From Agrobacterium vitis (lineage in GTDB: Bacteria; Pseudomonadota; Alphaproteobacteria; Rhizobiales; Rhizobiaceae): a stretch of 64,000 bases of DNA. Of the stretch, positions 1 through 8,725 are shown piece by piece. The stretch is from NCBI RefSeq assembly GCF_013426735.1, contig NZ_AP023275.1, forward strand, positions 245,505-309,504, read 5' to 3'. Both the position numbers and the translations under genes were made by a program. A model generated the notes under the pieces. The model had not been told where the DNA came from and made no database searches. It was given only the letters and a program-made list of their open reading frames with translations. Every line of letters starts with the position of its first letter. Positions within the stretch are counted from its first letter, which is position 1.

Positions 1-684
1 GGCGATCTCGTCGCGTTTCAGCCGACCGAGCCGGCCTGGGAGAGGCCTCTCCGTCAAACGCAAACAGGGGCTTCGATCCCTGGCCGGTGGAACCACCGAA
101 AACGGCCATGGCGCGCATCGGCGACGTGGAGCTATCTTCGACAGAACCGGGCGCTGCCATGGCAGGTCATTTCTGCGGCGATCGAGGCGGACGTTCTTCG
201 AGAAGGCCCATTTGGCTCGATGTGGGCAAAGCATGTCGATAAGGCGGGCGCGGTCATTGGCTGGGAAGAGCGCGGTCCGGACTGGCGCGGGTTTTCCACC
301 GGCGGCGCCAAGGCGCTCTTCCGGTTTGGAATGAACGACGTTCGTCGGATCTGTGTGACCGAGGCGGCGATCGATGCGCTCAGCCTGGCCGCAATCGAGC
401 AGACACGATCCGACACGCTCTACGTCAGCACCGGCGGCGGGTGGTCGCCGCTAACCGCGCTCGCGTTGAAAAACTTAGCGTCCGGGGAAGGCACGTGGCT
501 GGTGGCCGCGACCGACAACAATGTTCAGGGTGAGGTTTTTGCCGATCGTCTGCGCCAGATGGCGGAATGCGCCGGCTGCGATTTCTCCCGGCTGAGGTCG
601 CGATGTGAAGACTGGAATGAGGAACTGAAGGCCAGGAGGGAAAGAGGAGAGCTGCCGCATACGCGGCCAGCGCATCAAGGGTAA
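1..684 (+). CDS. Toprim/DUF3991-type plasmid protein (5' truncated by window edge)
   Basis: The reading frame is open from base 1, so the start lies outside the window; the visible 227 residues are the C-terminal part. The segment from WAKHVDKAG through FSTGGAKALFRFG to VTEAAIDALSLAAIE and STGGGWSP is typical of the Toprim-like C-terminal half of DUF3991/Toprim proteins carried by rhizobial plasmids. The acidic E of VTEAAID and the D of VAATDNN would correspond to Toprim metal-binding positions. Family knowledge suggests a primase- or nuclease-like nucleic-acid role, but no specific reaction is established. It heads a row of + strand backbone genes (DUF1419, then the methylase-helicase). The assignment to the Toprim family is fairly confident; the biological role is not known. 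Confidence 0.7.
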   Translation, partial: GDLVAFQPTEPAWERPLRQTQTGASIPGRWNHRKRPWRASATWSYLRQNRALPWQVISAAIEADVLREGPFGSMWAKHVDKAGAVIGWEERGPDWRGFSTGGAKALFRFGMNDVRRICVTEAAIDALSLAAIEQTRSDTLYVSTGGGWSPLTALALKNLASGEGTWLVAATDNNVQGEVFADRLRQMAECAGCDFSRLRSRCEDWNEELKARRERGELPHTRPAHQG

Positions 685-815
685 AGCTGCCGCCCGCCTG
701 ACGGCGGCCCTTGACCCGCTGCCCGCGAGGCGCCGGCTGAGGAGGGGTAATCAAAGGACTGAACAGAGAGGTCGATCAGGCTTCGCTTCAGTCGCAACCC
801 CCAGAGGAGCCGCAG

Positions 816-1421
816 ATGTTCGTTTCCCCCGCTATCCGTAAGGTGTTCGAAGGCGTGGCCAGCCGCCATGAGATGTACGCCCTGTTCAACCGCCACAGCC
901 AGTCGCCATTCGACGATGACCGTATTTCCGGCACGCGTTATGTCGGTGAGTGGTTCGAGATATCCGAAGCCGACCACGACCGCATGTTCGAGATCCTCCC
1001 TCCGCTGTTTTACCGCGGTGACATGTTCGCCATGCGCGAGTTTCTGGCCGCCAGCGTCACCAGCGTGTTCTTCGCGTTGACGATCGATGATCGGTCTCGC
1101 TGGTTCCATGGCTATTGCGATCTCGGTGATCGCCAGTCGCCCGACCGGATGCGCGGCGAGATTATTGCCCGGGAATCCCGCCCGGTGCGCGCAATGAGCG
1201 CCCAAGAAAAACTCGATCATATCTGGAGCATGACCGGCCCCGATTTTCGTGCCTATGCCGACAACCGCTGGCCTGCGGATCTTCGCAATCGCCAGATCGT
1301 GCTCATCTATCCCTCTGCCCAGGGCAAAATCTGGAAGCTTCTGGCCGATCTGACCGACGAGGAGATCGCCGCCAAACTCCCGGTGCAATTCCGTCTTCTG
1401 CCGGAAACCATCGCTGCCTGA
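816..1421 (+). CDS. DUF1419 family plasmid protein
   Basis: A 201-residue protein with a strong ribosome site (GAGGAG) 8 bases before the ATG. Length and sequence (RHEMYALFNRHS near the start; EWFEISEADHDRMFEILPPL around residue 50; a C-terminal LTDEEIAAKLP) fit the DUF1419 proteins of rhizobial and agrobacterial plasmids. I see no catalytic motif, signal peptide or membrane segment, so it is probably cytosolic. It sits between a Toprim protein and the methylase-helicase giant on the same strand, a gene order I associate with rhizobial plasmid backbones. Function is unknown; the family assignment is from recognition only. Confidence 0.7.
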   Translation: MFVSPAIRKVFEGVASRHEMYALFNRHSQSPFDDDRISGTRYVGEWFEISEADHDRMFEILPPLFYRGDMFAMREFLAASVTSVFFALTIDDRSRWFHGYCDLGDRQSPDRMRGEIIARESRPVRAMSAQEKLDHIWSMTGPDFRAYADNRWPADLRNRQIVLIYPSAQGKIWKLLADLTDEEIAAKLPVQFRLLPETIAA

Positions 1422-1519
1422 CGGCAGTCTTCACGTCCAAACCTCCACCATCCGCAGCCTGGCAACACCGCTTCTTCCCGCGAGTGTGCCTCGGCGCGCC
1501 CACTCACAGGAGTTTTCCA

Positions 1520-4500
1520 ATGGCGCATGACGATCCTTTCACGTCAGACTTGTTCGGTAACACAGCTCTCGCATCGGGTTTTGATCGCGGAGTGCCGGGT
1601 TTCGCAGCAGACTTCGGTACCGATATCGATATCGACCCCTGGCGCTCGACACCTGCGCCGGCCGCTCCGGTCCGCAAAGAACCCAAGCCCACACCACAGA
1701 TACGCACGAAGGTCAATTTCCGGCTGCAGGGTTCACGCGGTCTCGCCAAGTCCTGGCGCGACCGTGCGCGTGACAATATCGCCGCCATCCTTTTCGCCCA
1801 TGAGATCGAGCGTCAGGGCCTTCCGGCCCGACCTGACCAGCAGGCCAGGTTGATCAAGTTCACCGGCTTCGGCGCCTCCGATCTGGCCAACGGCATATTC
1901 CGGCGTCCGGGCGACGAGGCATTTCGCAAAGGTTGGGAGGAGCTCGGCGGCAATCTCGAAAGTGCCGTTGCGCCGGGTGATTACGCGTCTCTGGCGCGCT
2001 GCACGCAATATGCCCACTTTACTCCGGAGTTTATCGTTCTTGCCATCTGGGCAGGGCTGATCCGCATGGGCTTCAAGGGTGGCCGGATCTTGGAGCCGGG
2101 TATCGGGACTGGCATGTTTCCGGCGCTGATGCCGGAGGCGCTCTCCAAGGTGAGCCACGTCACCGGCGTCGAGCTCGATCCCGTCACCGCCCGCATCGTT
2201 CGGTTGTTGCAGCCGCGGGCCAAAATCATCAACGGCGATTTCGCGCGGACGGACCTGCCTGCGCATTTCGATCTGGCGATCGGCAATCCGCCCTTTTCCG
2301 ACCGTACGGTGAAAAGCGACCCGGCCTTCCGCTCTTTCGGCTTGCGGCTGCATGACTATTTCATCGCCAGATCCATCCACCGGCTAAAGCCTGGCGGGCT
2401 TGCTGCCTTTGTGACCTCGTCCGGCACGATCGACAAGGCCGACGCCCGCGCCCGCGAACACATCGCCGGCATGGCCGATCTCGTTGGCGCGATCCGCCTT
2501 CCCGAAGGCAGTTTCCGCGCTGACGCCGGCACGGATGTTGTCGTCGATATCCTCTTTTTCCGGAAGCGCCGCGCCGACGAGCCGGCTGGAGACGATAGCT
2601 GGCTCGATCTTGCGGATGCGTCGGTGGCAGGCGAGGGCGGTAGCATGCGTACCAATAAGTGGTTCGTTGATCATCCCGAGATGGTGCTGGGACGCCATGC
2701 GATCACCTCAGGGCCATTCGGTGAGACCTACACTTGCCAGCCGACGGGTGATGATCTTGAAACGAGCCTGAACGCTGCCATCGAATGGCTTCCTGCGGAC
2801 ATCTATAACAGCGAGCCAACCACAATCGATTTCGAACTTGAGGATGAGGTGGCGGATGCGATGGCAGAGCGGCCTGATGATCCCAAGGTCCGCGAGGGCA
2901 GCTATTTCATCGGCAAGGGCACGGCCCTGATGCAGGTGGTGGATGGGGTTGCTGTTCCGGTCGAGGTCAGGAAAGGTCGCAGCACCAATGGCATCTTTGC
3001 CAAGCATGCCCTGATCATCCGCAAACTCATCCCAATCCGCGACGCGGTCCGGCTCATCCTCACGCTTCAGGAGCGCGACCAGCCCTGGCAAACGGCGCAG
3101 GTCTCATTGCGCATCGCCTGGTCGAGCTTCGTGCGCGAATTCGGCCCGATCAACTTCACCTCCGTCTCGACATCGGAGGATCCGGAAACCGGTGAAGTCC
3201 GCGAGACCCATCGCCGGCCGAACCTCGCGCCTTTCCTCGATGATCCCGATTGCTGGTTGGTGGCCTCGATCGAAGACTACGATCTGGAGACCAACACCGC
3301 GAAGCCAGGACCGATCTTTACTGAGCGGGTGATCGCGCCGCCGCCGGCGCCCGTGATCACCTCGGCATCAGATGCGCTCGCGGTTGTTCTGAACGAACGC
3401 GGTCATGTCGATCCCGACCACATCGCCGAGCTGCTGCATGGCGACGTTGAGGACGTTCTTGGCGAGTTGGGCGAGGCGATCTTCCGCGATCCATCCGACG
3501 GCTCCTGGCAGACGGCCGATGCCTATCTGTCCGGCGCAGTCCGCTCGAAGCTCTCTGTTGCCCGCGCTGCGGTCGAACTCGATCCGGCCTTCGCGCGAAA
3601 CGTGACAGCACTGGAGCGCGTCCAGCCAGCCGATCTCAGGCCTTCTGATATCACCGCACGCCTTGGCGCACCGTGGATCCCAGTCGACGATGTCGTCGCC
3701 TTCGTGCACGAGACCATGGAGGCGGCGATCTCCATTCACCACCTGCAGGAACTGGCGACATGGACGGTCAATGCCCGGCAGCTCGAATGGTCGGCCGCCG
3801 GGACGACGGAATGGGGCACTCACCGCCGCCATGCCGGCCAGCTTCTCTCCGACGCTCTGAACTCGTCCGTGCCGCAGATCTTCGACACCGTCCGCGACGG
3901 CGAGACCGAGCGCCGGGTGCTGAACACGGTGGAGACGGAAGCCGCCAAGGAAAAGCTCGCCAAAATCAAGACCGCATTCCAGTCGTGGATCTGGTCTGAC
4001 CCGGACCGCACCGACCGGTTGGCGCGGGTCTATAACGACACCTTCAACAACATCGCGCCTCGAGCCTTCAACGGCGATCATCTCCAACTTCCCGGCGCCT
4101 CTGGCGCCTTTTCTTTGTACGGGCACCAGAAGCGCGGCATCTGGAGGATCATCTCCGCCGGTGCCACCTATCTTGCCCACGCCGTCGGCGCCGGCAAGAC
4201 GTTGACCATGGCGGCCGCCATTATGGAGCAGCGCCGGCTCGGTCTGATCAACAAGGCGATGCTGGTCGTGCCCGGCCATTGCCTGGCGCAGGCCGCGCGC
4301 GAGTTTCTGGCGCTCTATCCCAATGCCCGCATCCTGGTTGCCGACGAGACCAACTTCGTCAGGGAGAAGCGCCACCGCTTCCTGTCACGGGCAGCCACCG
4401 CCAACTGGGATGCCATCATCATCACCCATTCGGCGTTCCGCTTCATCTCCGTTCCCTCATCGTTCGAGGCCCAGATGATCCAGGACGAACTGGACCTCTA

Positions 4501-6607
4501 CGAGGAGCTGCTGGTCAAGGTTGATAGCCGGGATCGGCTGTCGCGCAAGCGCATCGAGCGCATGAAGGAGGGTCACAAGGAACGGCTTGAAGCGCTGGCC
4601 ACGCTTAAGGACGATCTGCTGACCATCTCCGAGCTTGGTATCGATCAGATCATCGTCGACGAGGCGCAGGAGTTTCGCAAGCTGTCTTTTGCCACCAACA
4701 TGTCGACGCTTCGCGGTGTCGATCCGAACGGCTCGCAGCGCGCCTGGGATCTATTCGTCAAATCCCGCTTCATCGAGACAAAGAACCCGGGCAGGGCGCT
4801 GGTGCTGGCTTCGGGAACGCCGATCACCAACACGCTCGGCGAGATGTTCTCCGTGCAGCGGATGATGGATCCGACAGCATTGTCGGAACGTGGTCTGCAA
4901 GAGTTCGACGCCTGGGCCTCGACCTTCGGTGACACTTCAACCGAACTCGAACTGCAGCCGTCGGGCAAGTACAAGCCGGTCACGCGCTTCAGCCAGTTCG
5001 TCAACGTGCCGGAGCTGATCGCCATGTTTCGGTCGTTTGCCGACGTCGTGCTGCCGGTTGATCTGAAAACCTATGTGAAAGTGCCGGAGGTCTCCGGCGG
5101 CAAGCGCCAGATCGTCACCGCAGAGCCAACCGCTGCTTTCAAGGCGTACCAGAAGCAACTTGACGCGCGGATCAAGGCCATCGAGATGCGCGACGGTCCG
5201 GCAAAGCCCGGTGATGACATCCTGCTTTCCGTCATCACCGACGGCCGCCACGCCGCGATCGATCTGCGCTTGGTCGATCAGGCCATGGGCAATGAGGCGG
5301 CCAACAAGCTGAATGCACTGGTCACCAATGCCCACCGGATCTGGCAGGAAACGGGAGAGGCAGAGTATCGCCGCAAGGACGGCAAGGCGTTCGACCGGCC
5401 GGGCGCTGGCCAGCTGATCTTCTCCGATCTCGGCACGATCAATGTGGAGGCGACCCGTGGCTTTTCGGCCTATCGCTGGATCCGCGATGAACTGGTGCGA
5501 TTGGGCGTGCCGGCATCCGAAATCGCTTTCATGCAGGACTACAAGAAGTCGGATGCCAAGCAGCGGCTGTTCAACGACTTCAACGCCGGCAAGGTCCGCG
5601 TGCTGATTGGCTCGTCCGAAACCATGGGAACCGGCGTGAACGTTCAGGCGCGCCTCAAGGCCCTGCATCACCTCGACGTCCCATGGCTGCCATCGCAGAT
5701 CGAGCAGCGCGAGGGCCGCATCATCCGCCAGGGCAACCAGCATGACGAGGTCGACGTTTTCGCCTACGCGACGCTTGGCAGTCTCGATGCCACCATGTGG
5801 CAGAACAACGAGCGCAAGGCCCGCTTCATCGCGGCAGCTTTGTCCGGCGACACCAGCGTCCGGCGGCTGGAAGATATGGGCGAGGGGCAGGCAAACCAGT
5901 TCGCTATGGCCAAGGCCATCGCGTCCGGCGACGAGCGGCTGATGCAAAAAGCCGGGCTTGAGGCCGAGATTGCTCGTCTCGATCGATTGCGGGCCGCCCA
6001 TATCGACGATCAGCACGCGATCCGCCGGCAGATCCGCGACGCCGAGCGTGACATCGAATTGGCTGGCCGGCGGATTGAGGATGTGGGTAGGGACATTGAA
6101 CGTCTGATCCCGACTACGCGCGATGCATTCACAATGCAGGTCGGTGAATACACTTTCGACGAGCGCAAACTCGCTGGCCGCGCGCTGATGAAGGAAATCC
6201 TGACGCTGGTTCAGCTTCAGCAGGAGAAAGCGGTGATCATCGCCACCATCGGCGGCTTCGATCTCGCCTATCATGGCGAGCGGTTCGGCAAAGACGGTTA
6301 TCGCTACGACACGTTTCTTCAACGCACGGGTGGCGAATACGAGATCGACCTCCCAGTGACCACGACGCCGATCGGCGCGATCTCCCGGCTCGAACATGCG
6401 CTTGGTGGGTTTGAACAGGAACGAGAGAGCCATCGCATTCGCCTCGCCGATGCGAAACGGCGTCTCGCCTCCTATACGCCGCGTCTGGGTGAAAGCTTCT
6501 CATTCGAAGCCGAGCTCGAACTCAAGCTGAGCCAACTGGACGAGATCGAGAGGGATCTGGCAGCAACCGCCGACGAACCAGAGGAGGATCGCAAGGAAGC
6601 GGCGTAA
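1520..6607 (+). CDS. Giant DNA methylase-helicase fusion (antirestriction-like)
   Basis: A 1695-residue protein. The ATG at 1520 follows AGGAG by 6 bases and is preferred over an upstream in-frame ATG at 1484. N-terminal part: an N6-adenine methyltransferase fold with motif I (LEPGIGTGMF, about residue 190) and catalytic NPPF (about 255). Middle to C-terminal: an SF2/SNF2-like helicase with Walker A GAGKT (about 890), a DEAQ box (about 1045), SGTP (about 1095) and the arginine-finger motif QREGRIIRQG (about 1395), then a probable coiled coil. This architecture is known from plasmid and phage proteins such as phage P1 DarB, which protects incoming DNA from restriction. I infer that it protects or processes transferred plasmid DNA. 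It is the largest gene of the backbone and is followed by a strong terminator. Confidence 0.85.
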   Translation: MAHDDPFTSDLFGNTALASGFDRGVPGFAADFGTDIDIDPWRSTPAPAAPVRKEPKPTPQIRTKVNFRLQGSRGLAKSWRDRARDNIAAILFAHEIERQGLPARPDQQARLIKFTGFGASDLANGIFRRPGDEAFRKGWEELGGNLESAVAPGDYASLARCTQYAHFTPEFIVLAIWAGLIRMGFKGGRILEPGIGTGMFPALMPEALSKVSHVTGVELDPVTARIVRLLQPRAKIINGDFARTDLPAHFDLAIGNPPFSDRTVKSDPAFRSFGLRLHDYFIARSIHRLKPGGLAAFVTSSGTIDKADARAREHIAGMADLVGAIRLPEGSFRADAGTDVVVDILFFRKRRADEPAGDDSWLDLADASVAGEGGSMRTNKWFVDHPEMVLGRHAITSGPFGETYTCQPTGDDLETSLNAAIEWLPADIYNSEPTTIDFELEDEVADAMAERPDDPKVREGSYFIGKGTALMQVVDGVAVPVEVRKGRSTNGIFAKHALIIRKLIPIRDAVRLILTLQERDQPWQTAQVSLRIAWSSFVREFGPINFTSVSTSEDPETGEVRETHRRPNLAPFLDDPDCWLVASIEDYDLETNTAKPGPIFTERVIAPPPAPVITSASDALAVVLNERGHVDPDHIAELLHGDVEDVLGELGEAIFRDPSDGSWQTADAYLSGAVRSKLSVARAAVELDPAFARNVTALERVQPADLRPSDITARLGAPWIPVDDVVAFVHETMEAAISIHHLQELATWTVNARQLEWSAAGTTEWGTHRRHAGQLLSDALNSSVPQIFDTVRDGETERRVLNTVETEAAKEKLAKIKTAFQSWIWSDPDRTDRLARVYNDTFNNIAPRAFNGDHLQLPGASGAFSLYGHQKRGIWRIISAGATYLAHAVGAGKTLTMAAAIMEQRRLGLINKAMLVVPGHCLAQAAREFLALYPNARILVADETNFVREKRHRFLSRAATANWDAIIITHSAFRFISVPSSFEAQMIQDELDLYEELLVKVDSRDRLSRKRIERMKEGHKERLEALATLKDDLLTISELGIDQIIVDEAQEFRKLSFATNMSTLRGVDPNGSQRAWDLFVKSRFIETKNPGRALVLASGTPITNTLGEMFSVQRMMDPTALSERGLQEFDAWASTFGDTSTELELQPSGKYKPVTRFSQFVNVPELIAMFRSFADVVLPVDLKTYVKVPEVSGGKRQIVTAEPTAAFKAYQKQLDARIKAIEMRDGPAKPGDDILLSVITDGRHAAIDLRLVDQAMGNEAANKLNALVTNAHRIWQETGEAEYRRKDGKAFDRPGAGQLIFSDLGTINVEATRGFSAYRWIRDELVRLGVPASEIAFMQDYKKSDAKQRLFNDFNAGKVRVLIGSSETMGTGVNVQARLKALHHLDVPWLPSQIEQREGRIIRQGNQHDEVDVFAYATLGSLDATMWQNNERKARFIAAALSGDTSVRRLEDMGEGQANQFAMAKAIASGDERLMQKAGLEAEIARLDRLRAAHIDDQHAIRRQIRDAERDIELAGRRIEDVGRDIERLIPTTRDAFTMQVGEYTFDERKLAGRALMKEILTLVQLQQEKAVIIATIGGFDLAYHGERFGKDGYRYDTFLQRTGGEYEIDLPVTTTPIGAISRLEHALGGFEQERESHRIRLADAKRRLASYTPRLGESFSFEAELELKLSQLDEIERDLAATADEPEEDRKEAA

Positions 6608-6726
6608 GCAGCGACATATCTGCCCCACTTGAAACGGGGCACGACCACACACATCTATTGGTCATCACCCGTTTCGATGGTTTCCTGCAGTGGCAATTGC
6701 CGCGCGTTCGAAGCTGTCCGGGTCAG

Positions 6727-6760
6727 AAAAGGCGCTCCCCGAAAGGGTCGAGCGCCTTTT
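6727..6760. terminator. Bidirectional intrinsic terminator
   Basis: A perfect 10-bp stem (AAAAGGCGCT / AGCGCCTTTT) closes a 14-base loop and is followed by TATT on the + strand, with A-tract symmetry serving the opposite strand. It separates the + strand methylase-helicase gene from the convergent PLD gene. Confidence 0.85.
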
Positions 6761-6833
6761 TATTGATTGGATCTCTCGGACCGGAGCCAATTGGGTACCA
6801 TGCGTTGTACTTTTCGAGAACGTCAGTAGCGCG

Positions 6834-8594
6834 CTATCTCGAAAAGAGCTGCCGGTCCCTCTCAGCTTGGCTGTCGGGCTTGTAGAACTTTTCGAACCAC
6901 GCTTCTTCGCCGCTGATAGCTGTGGGTTTACGAAGGACCATCGCCTTCGGGGCCTTTGCCTTTTCGAGTTTTCCATCCTTCTTTCCAAAGGCATCCCGCA
7001 TCCGGTTGCGAAACTGAAGGTGATCGAAGACCCGTACGGCCTCGATTGCGTAGGCAGTGGCGATCTTTCGGTCTTCGATCATGATCAGGTGGTCTCCGTT
7101 ACCCTCTTCACCAGATGGCGAGAAGTTGCTGGAGCCGGTAAAGACCTTTGCTGTGGGCAAGTTGAAGTCAGTGACCAGAAATTTGTGGTGAATGTTGCGG
7201 CCCTTACCGCCGTTCCATTCGGTTTTGAAGGGTTCCGGCGCTTTGCGAGCCAGATATGCAAAATCGACCAGTCCCACGGATCCATCGGGCTTTCGCAATT
7301 CCATGTCACGCCGGGAATCCACGGTTCCGTAACTGAACACCGGCCGCTTCATCAGTCGTCGGAAGGCCTCCACTGTTGGCCCCTTGGTCATTTGGCCAAG
7401 AAACGCAACTGAATAGAAGACAGACGATGTGGCCTGATCGATCGCCCCCCGTATTGGATTGAGCGACAAGTCGGTTTGCGTATGCGGGGAGAAGCAAATT
7501 TGCACCGTCGGTTTTCCCTCGGTGTGAATGCTGTGCCATGTCTTTGCAAAATCCTGTCTCTTGAACGTTGCAGGGTCTTTAAAGGCGATATCAAACATCT
7601 GACCGAACAGCCCGGCTACGCCGGCGGAATGAAACACCAGCATATTGTTCGCCTGGATATACAGCCCACGGAACGTAAAGTTTGTGGAACCGCAAAGCAC
7701 CTTCTCGGGGATGCCGTTGCGTCGGGTTATGAAGACCTTGTGATGTTGGAGATTTTGAAAGTGCGTGCGCTTGATTACCGCGCCGCTCTGAATGAAACGA
7801 TCAGCTGATCGAGATTCCGGGCTGTCTGCGAGATCGTGGCCATTTGGAACTCCATCTTCCTTCGAAGAAGAGTCGTCAATGATTGCCCGCATGCGTTCGC
7901 CAAAGCGCTCCAGCCCTGCAACGATGTCAGGCTCATTGAGATCATAGGCCATCACGTCCAGGGTGAGGTCAGGGTCTGCGTGTGCCTCGTCAATAAACCT
8001 GAAGAGAAGGTCACGAGCCTCGAAACCAAGCCATTCATAGACGCTTTGGCCACGATCGTTTCTGACATCGGGCTTCACGAAATCCAGACCCTGCTTTGCC
8101 TTTTCGGGAATGATATCCTGCCTCCCGCCAAACTGTTCCTTATAGGCTTGTGACGACGCGAAATTGCGTGTGAATCCGATATCGACCAGTCCGTCGTGGG
8201 TCACCGAGCTCTGCTCGATGTCGAGTGTCAGACTGGTGCCAGCAACAAGTTCATTATCCCGGGGCATGTGGAGTTTCGTGACGCGATAGACATAGGTGCC
8301 GTCCACTGGCTGGTACGGGAAATGGACCCATCGGAACTTCTGGAACGGTGCCACGGTCGACAAGAAGTTCCTGTCGCCGGTAACTTCAGCCCCAGCCCCG
8401 GACGGATAGGAAAAAGCAAACCGATTCCGCAACGGCCAAAACTGGTTGGACGAGGGCGACTTGACTTCAATCGAAAACCCGACGAAGTCCGGCTCCGGTT
8501 CCAGGACGTCGAAACCAAGCATTGTCATGCGCTCGCCGCGCCAGAGTTTGCAGGTAAAACCATCTCTGCTGTCAGAATTCTCGAATTCGCCCAT
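6834..8594 (-). CDS. Phospholipase D-like (two HKD motifs) protein
   Basis: A 586-residue protein. ATG at 8594 is preceded by AAGGGA; a TTG seven codons upstream is the alternative. Two PLD half-sites are visible. The first, HHKVFIT followed by CGSTNFT, lies near residue 281 and has Arg where the usual Asp of HxKxxxxD would be. The second, HHKFLVTD followed by TGSSNFS, lies near residue 469 and is complete. PLD proteins form a bilobed active site through a phosphohistidine intermediate and act on phospholipids or nucleic acids. No signal peptide is seen, so a cytosolic nuclease/phosphodiesterase is the simplest reading. The first 200 residues match nothing I recognise. It lies 131 bases downstream of a lipoprotein amidohydrolase on the same strand and may be cotranscribed with it. 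Confidence 0.75.
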   Translation of the reverse strand: MGEFENSDSRDGFTCKLWRGERMTMLGFDVLEPEPDFVGFSIEVKSPSSNQFWPLRNRFAFSYPSGAGAEVTGDRNFLSTVAPFQKFRWVHFPYQPVDGTYVYRVTKLHMPRDNELVAGTSLTLDIEQSSVTHDGLVDIGFTRNFASSQAYKEQFGGRQDIIPEKAKQGLDFVKPDVRNDRGQSVYEWLGFEARDLLFRFIDEAHADPDLTLDVMAYDLNEPDIVAGLERFGERMRAIIDDSSSKEDGVPNGHDLADSPESRSADRFIQSGAVIKRTHFQNLQHHKVFITRRNGIPEKVLCGSTNFTFRGLYIQANNMLVFHSAGVAGLFGQMFDIAFKDPATFKRQDFAKTWHSIHTEGKPTVQICFSPHTQTDLSLNPIRGAIDQATSSVFYSVAFLGQMTKGPTVEAFRRLMKRPVFSYGTVDSRRDMELRKPDGSVGLVDFAYLARKAPEPFKTEWNGGKGRNIHHKFLVTDFNLPTAKVFTGSSNFSPSGEEGNGDHLIMIEDRKIATAYAIEAVRVFDHLQFRNRMRDAFGKKDGKLEKAKAPKAMVLRKPTAISGEEAWFEKFYKPDSQAERDRQLFSR

Positions 8595-8725
8595 GACTAT
8601 TCCCTTTGGCGGCAAGGCGGCCCCGCAGATCGCCGCTGAATTTCTGCGGGAGAATACCGAATGCGAAATCTCGTTATTATCGCATGGGTAGTTGTGGTCT
8701 CTGCGACACTAGGAGCTGGCACGCG

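Noticed and set aside
4937..6433. Long minus-strand frame of about 498 residues inside the methylase-helicase gene.
   Set aside because: Antisense shadow of a high-GC gene: many His/Asp/Gly shadow residues and no motif, while the + strand encodes clear helicase motifs.
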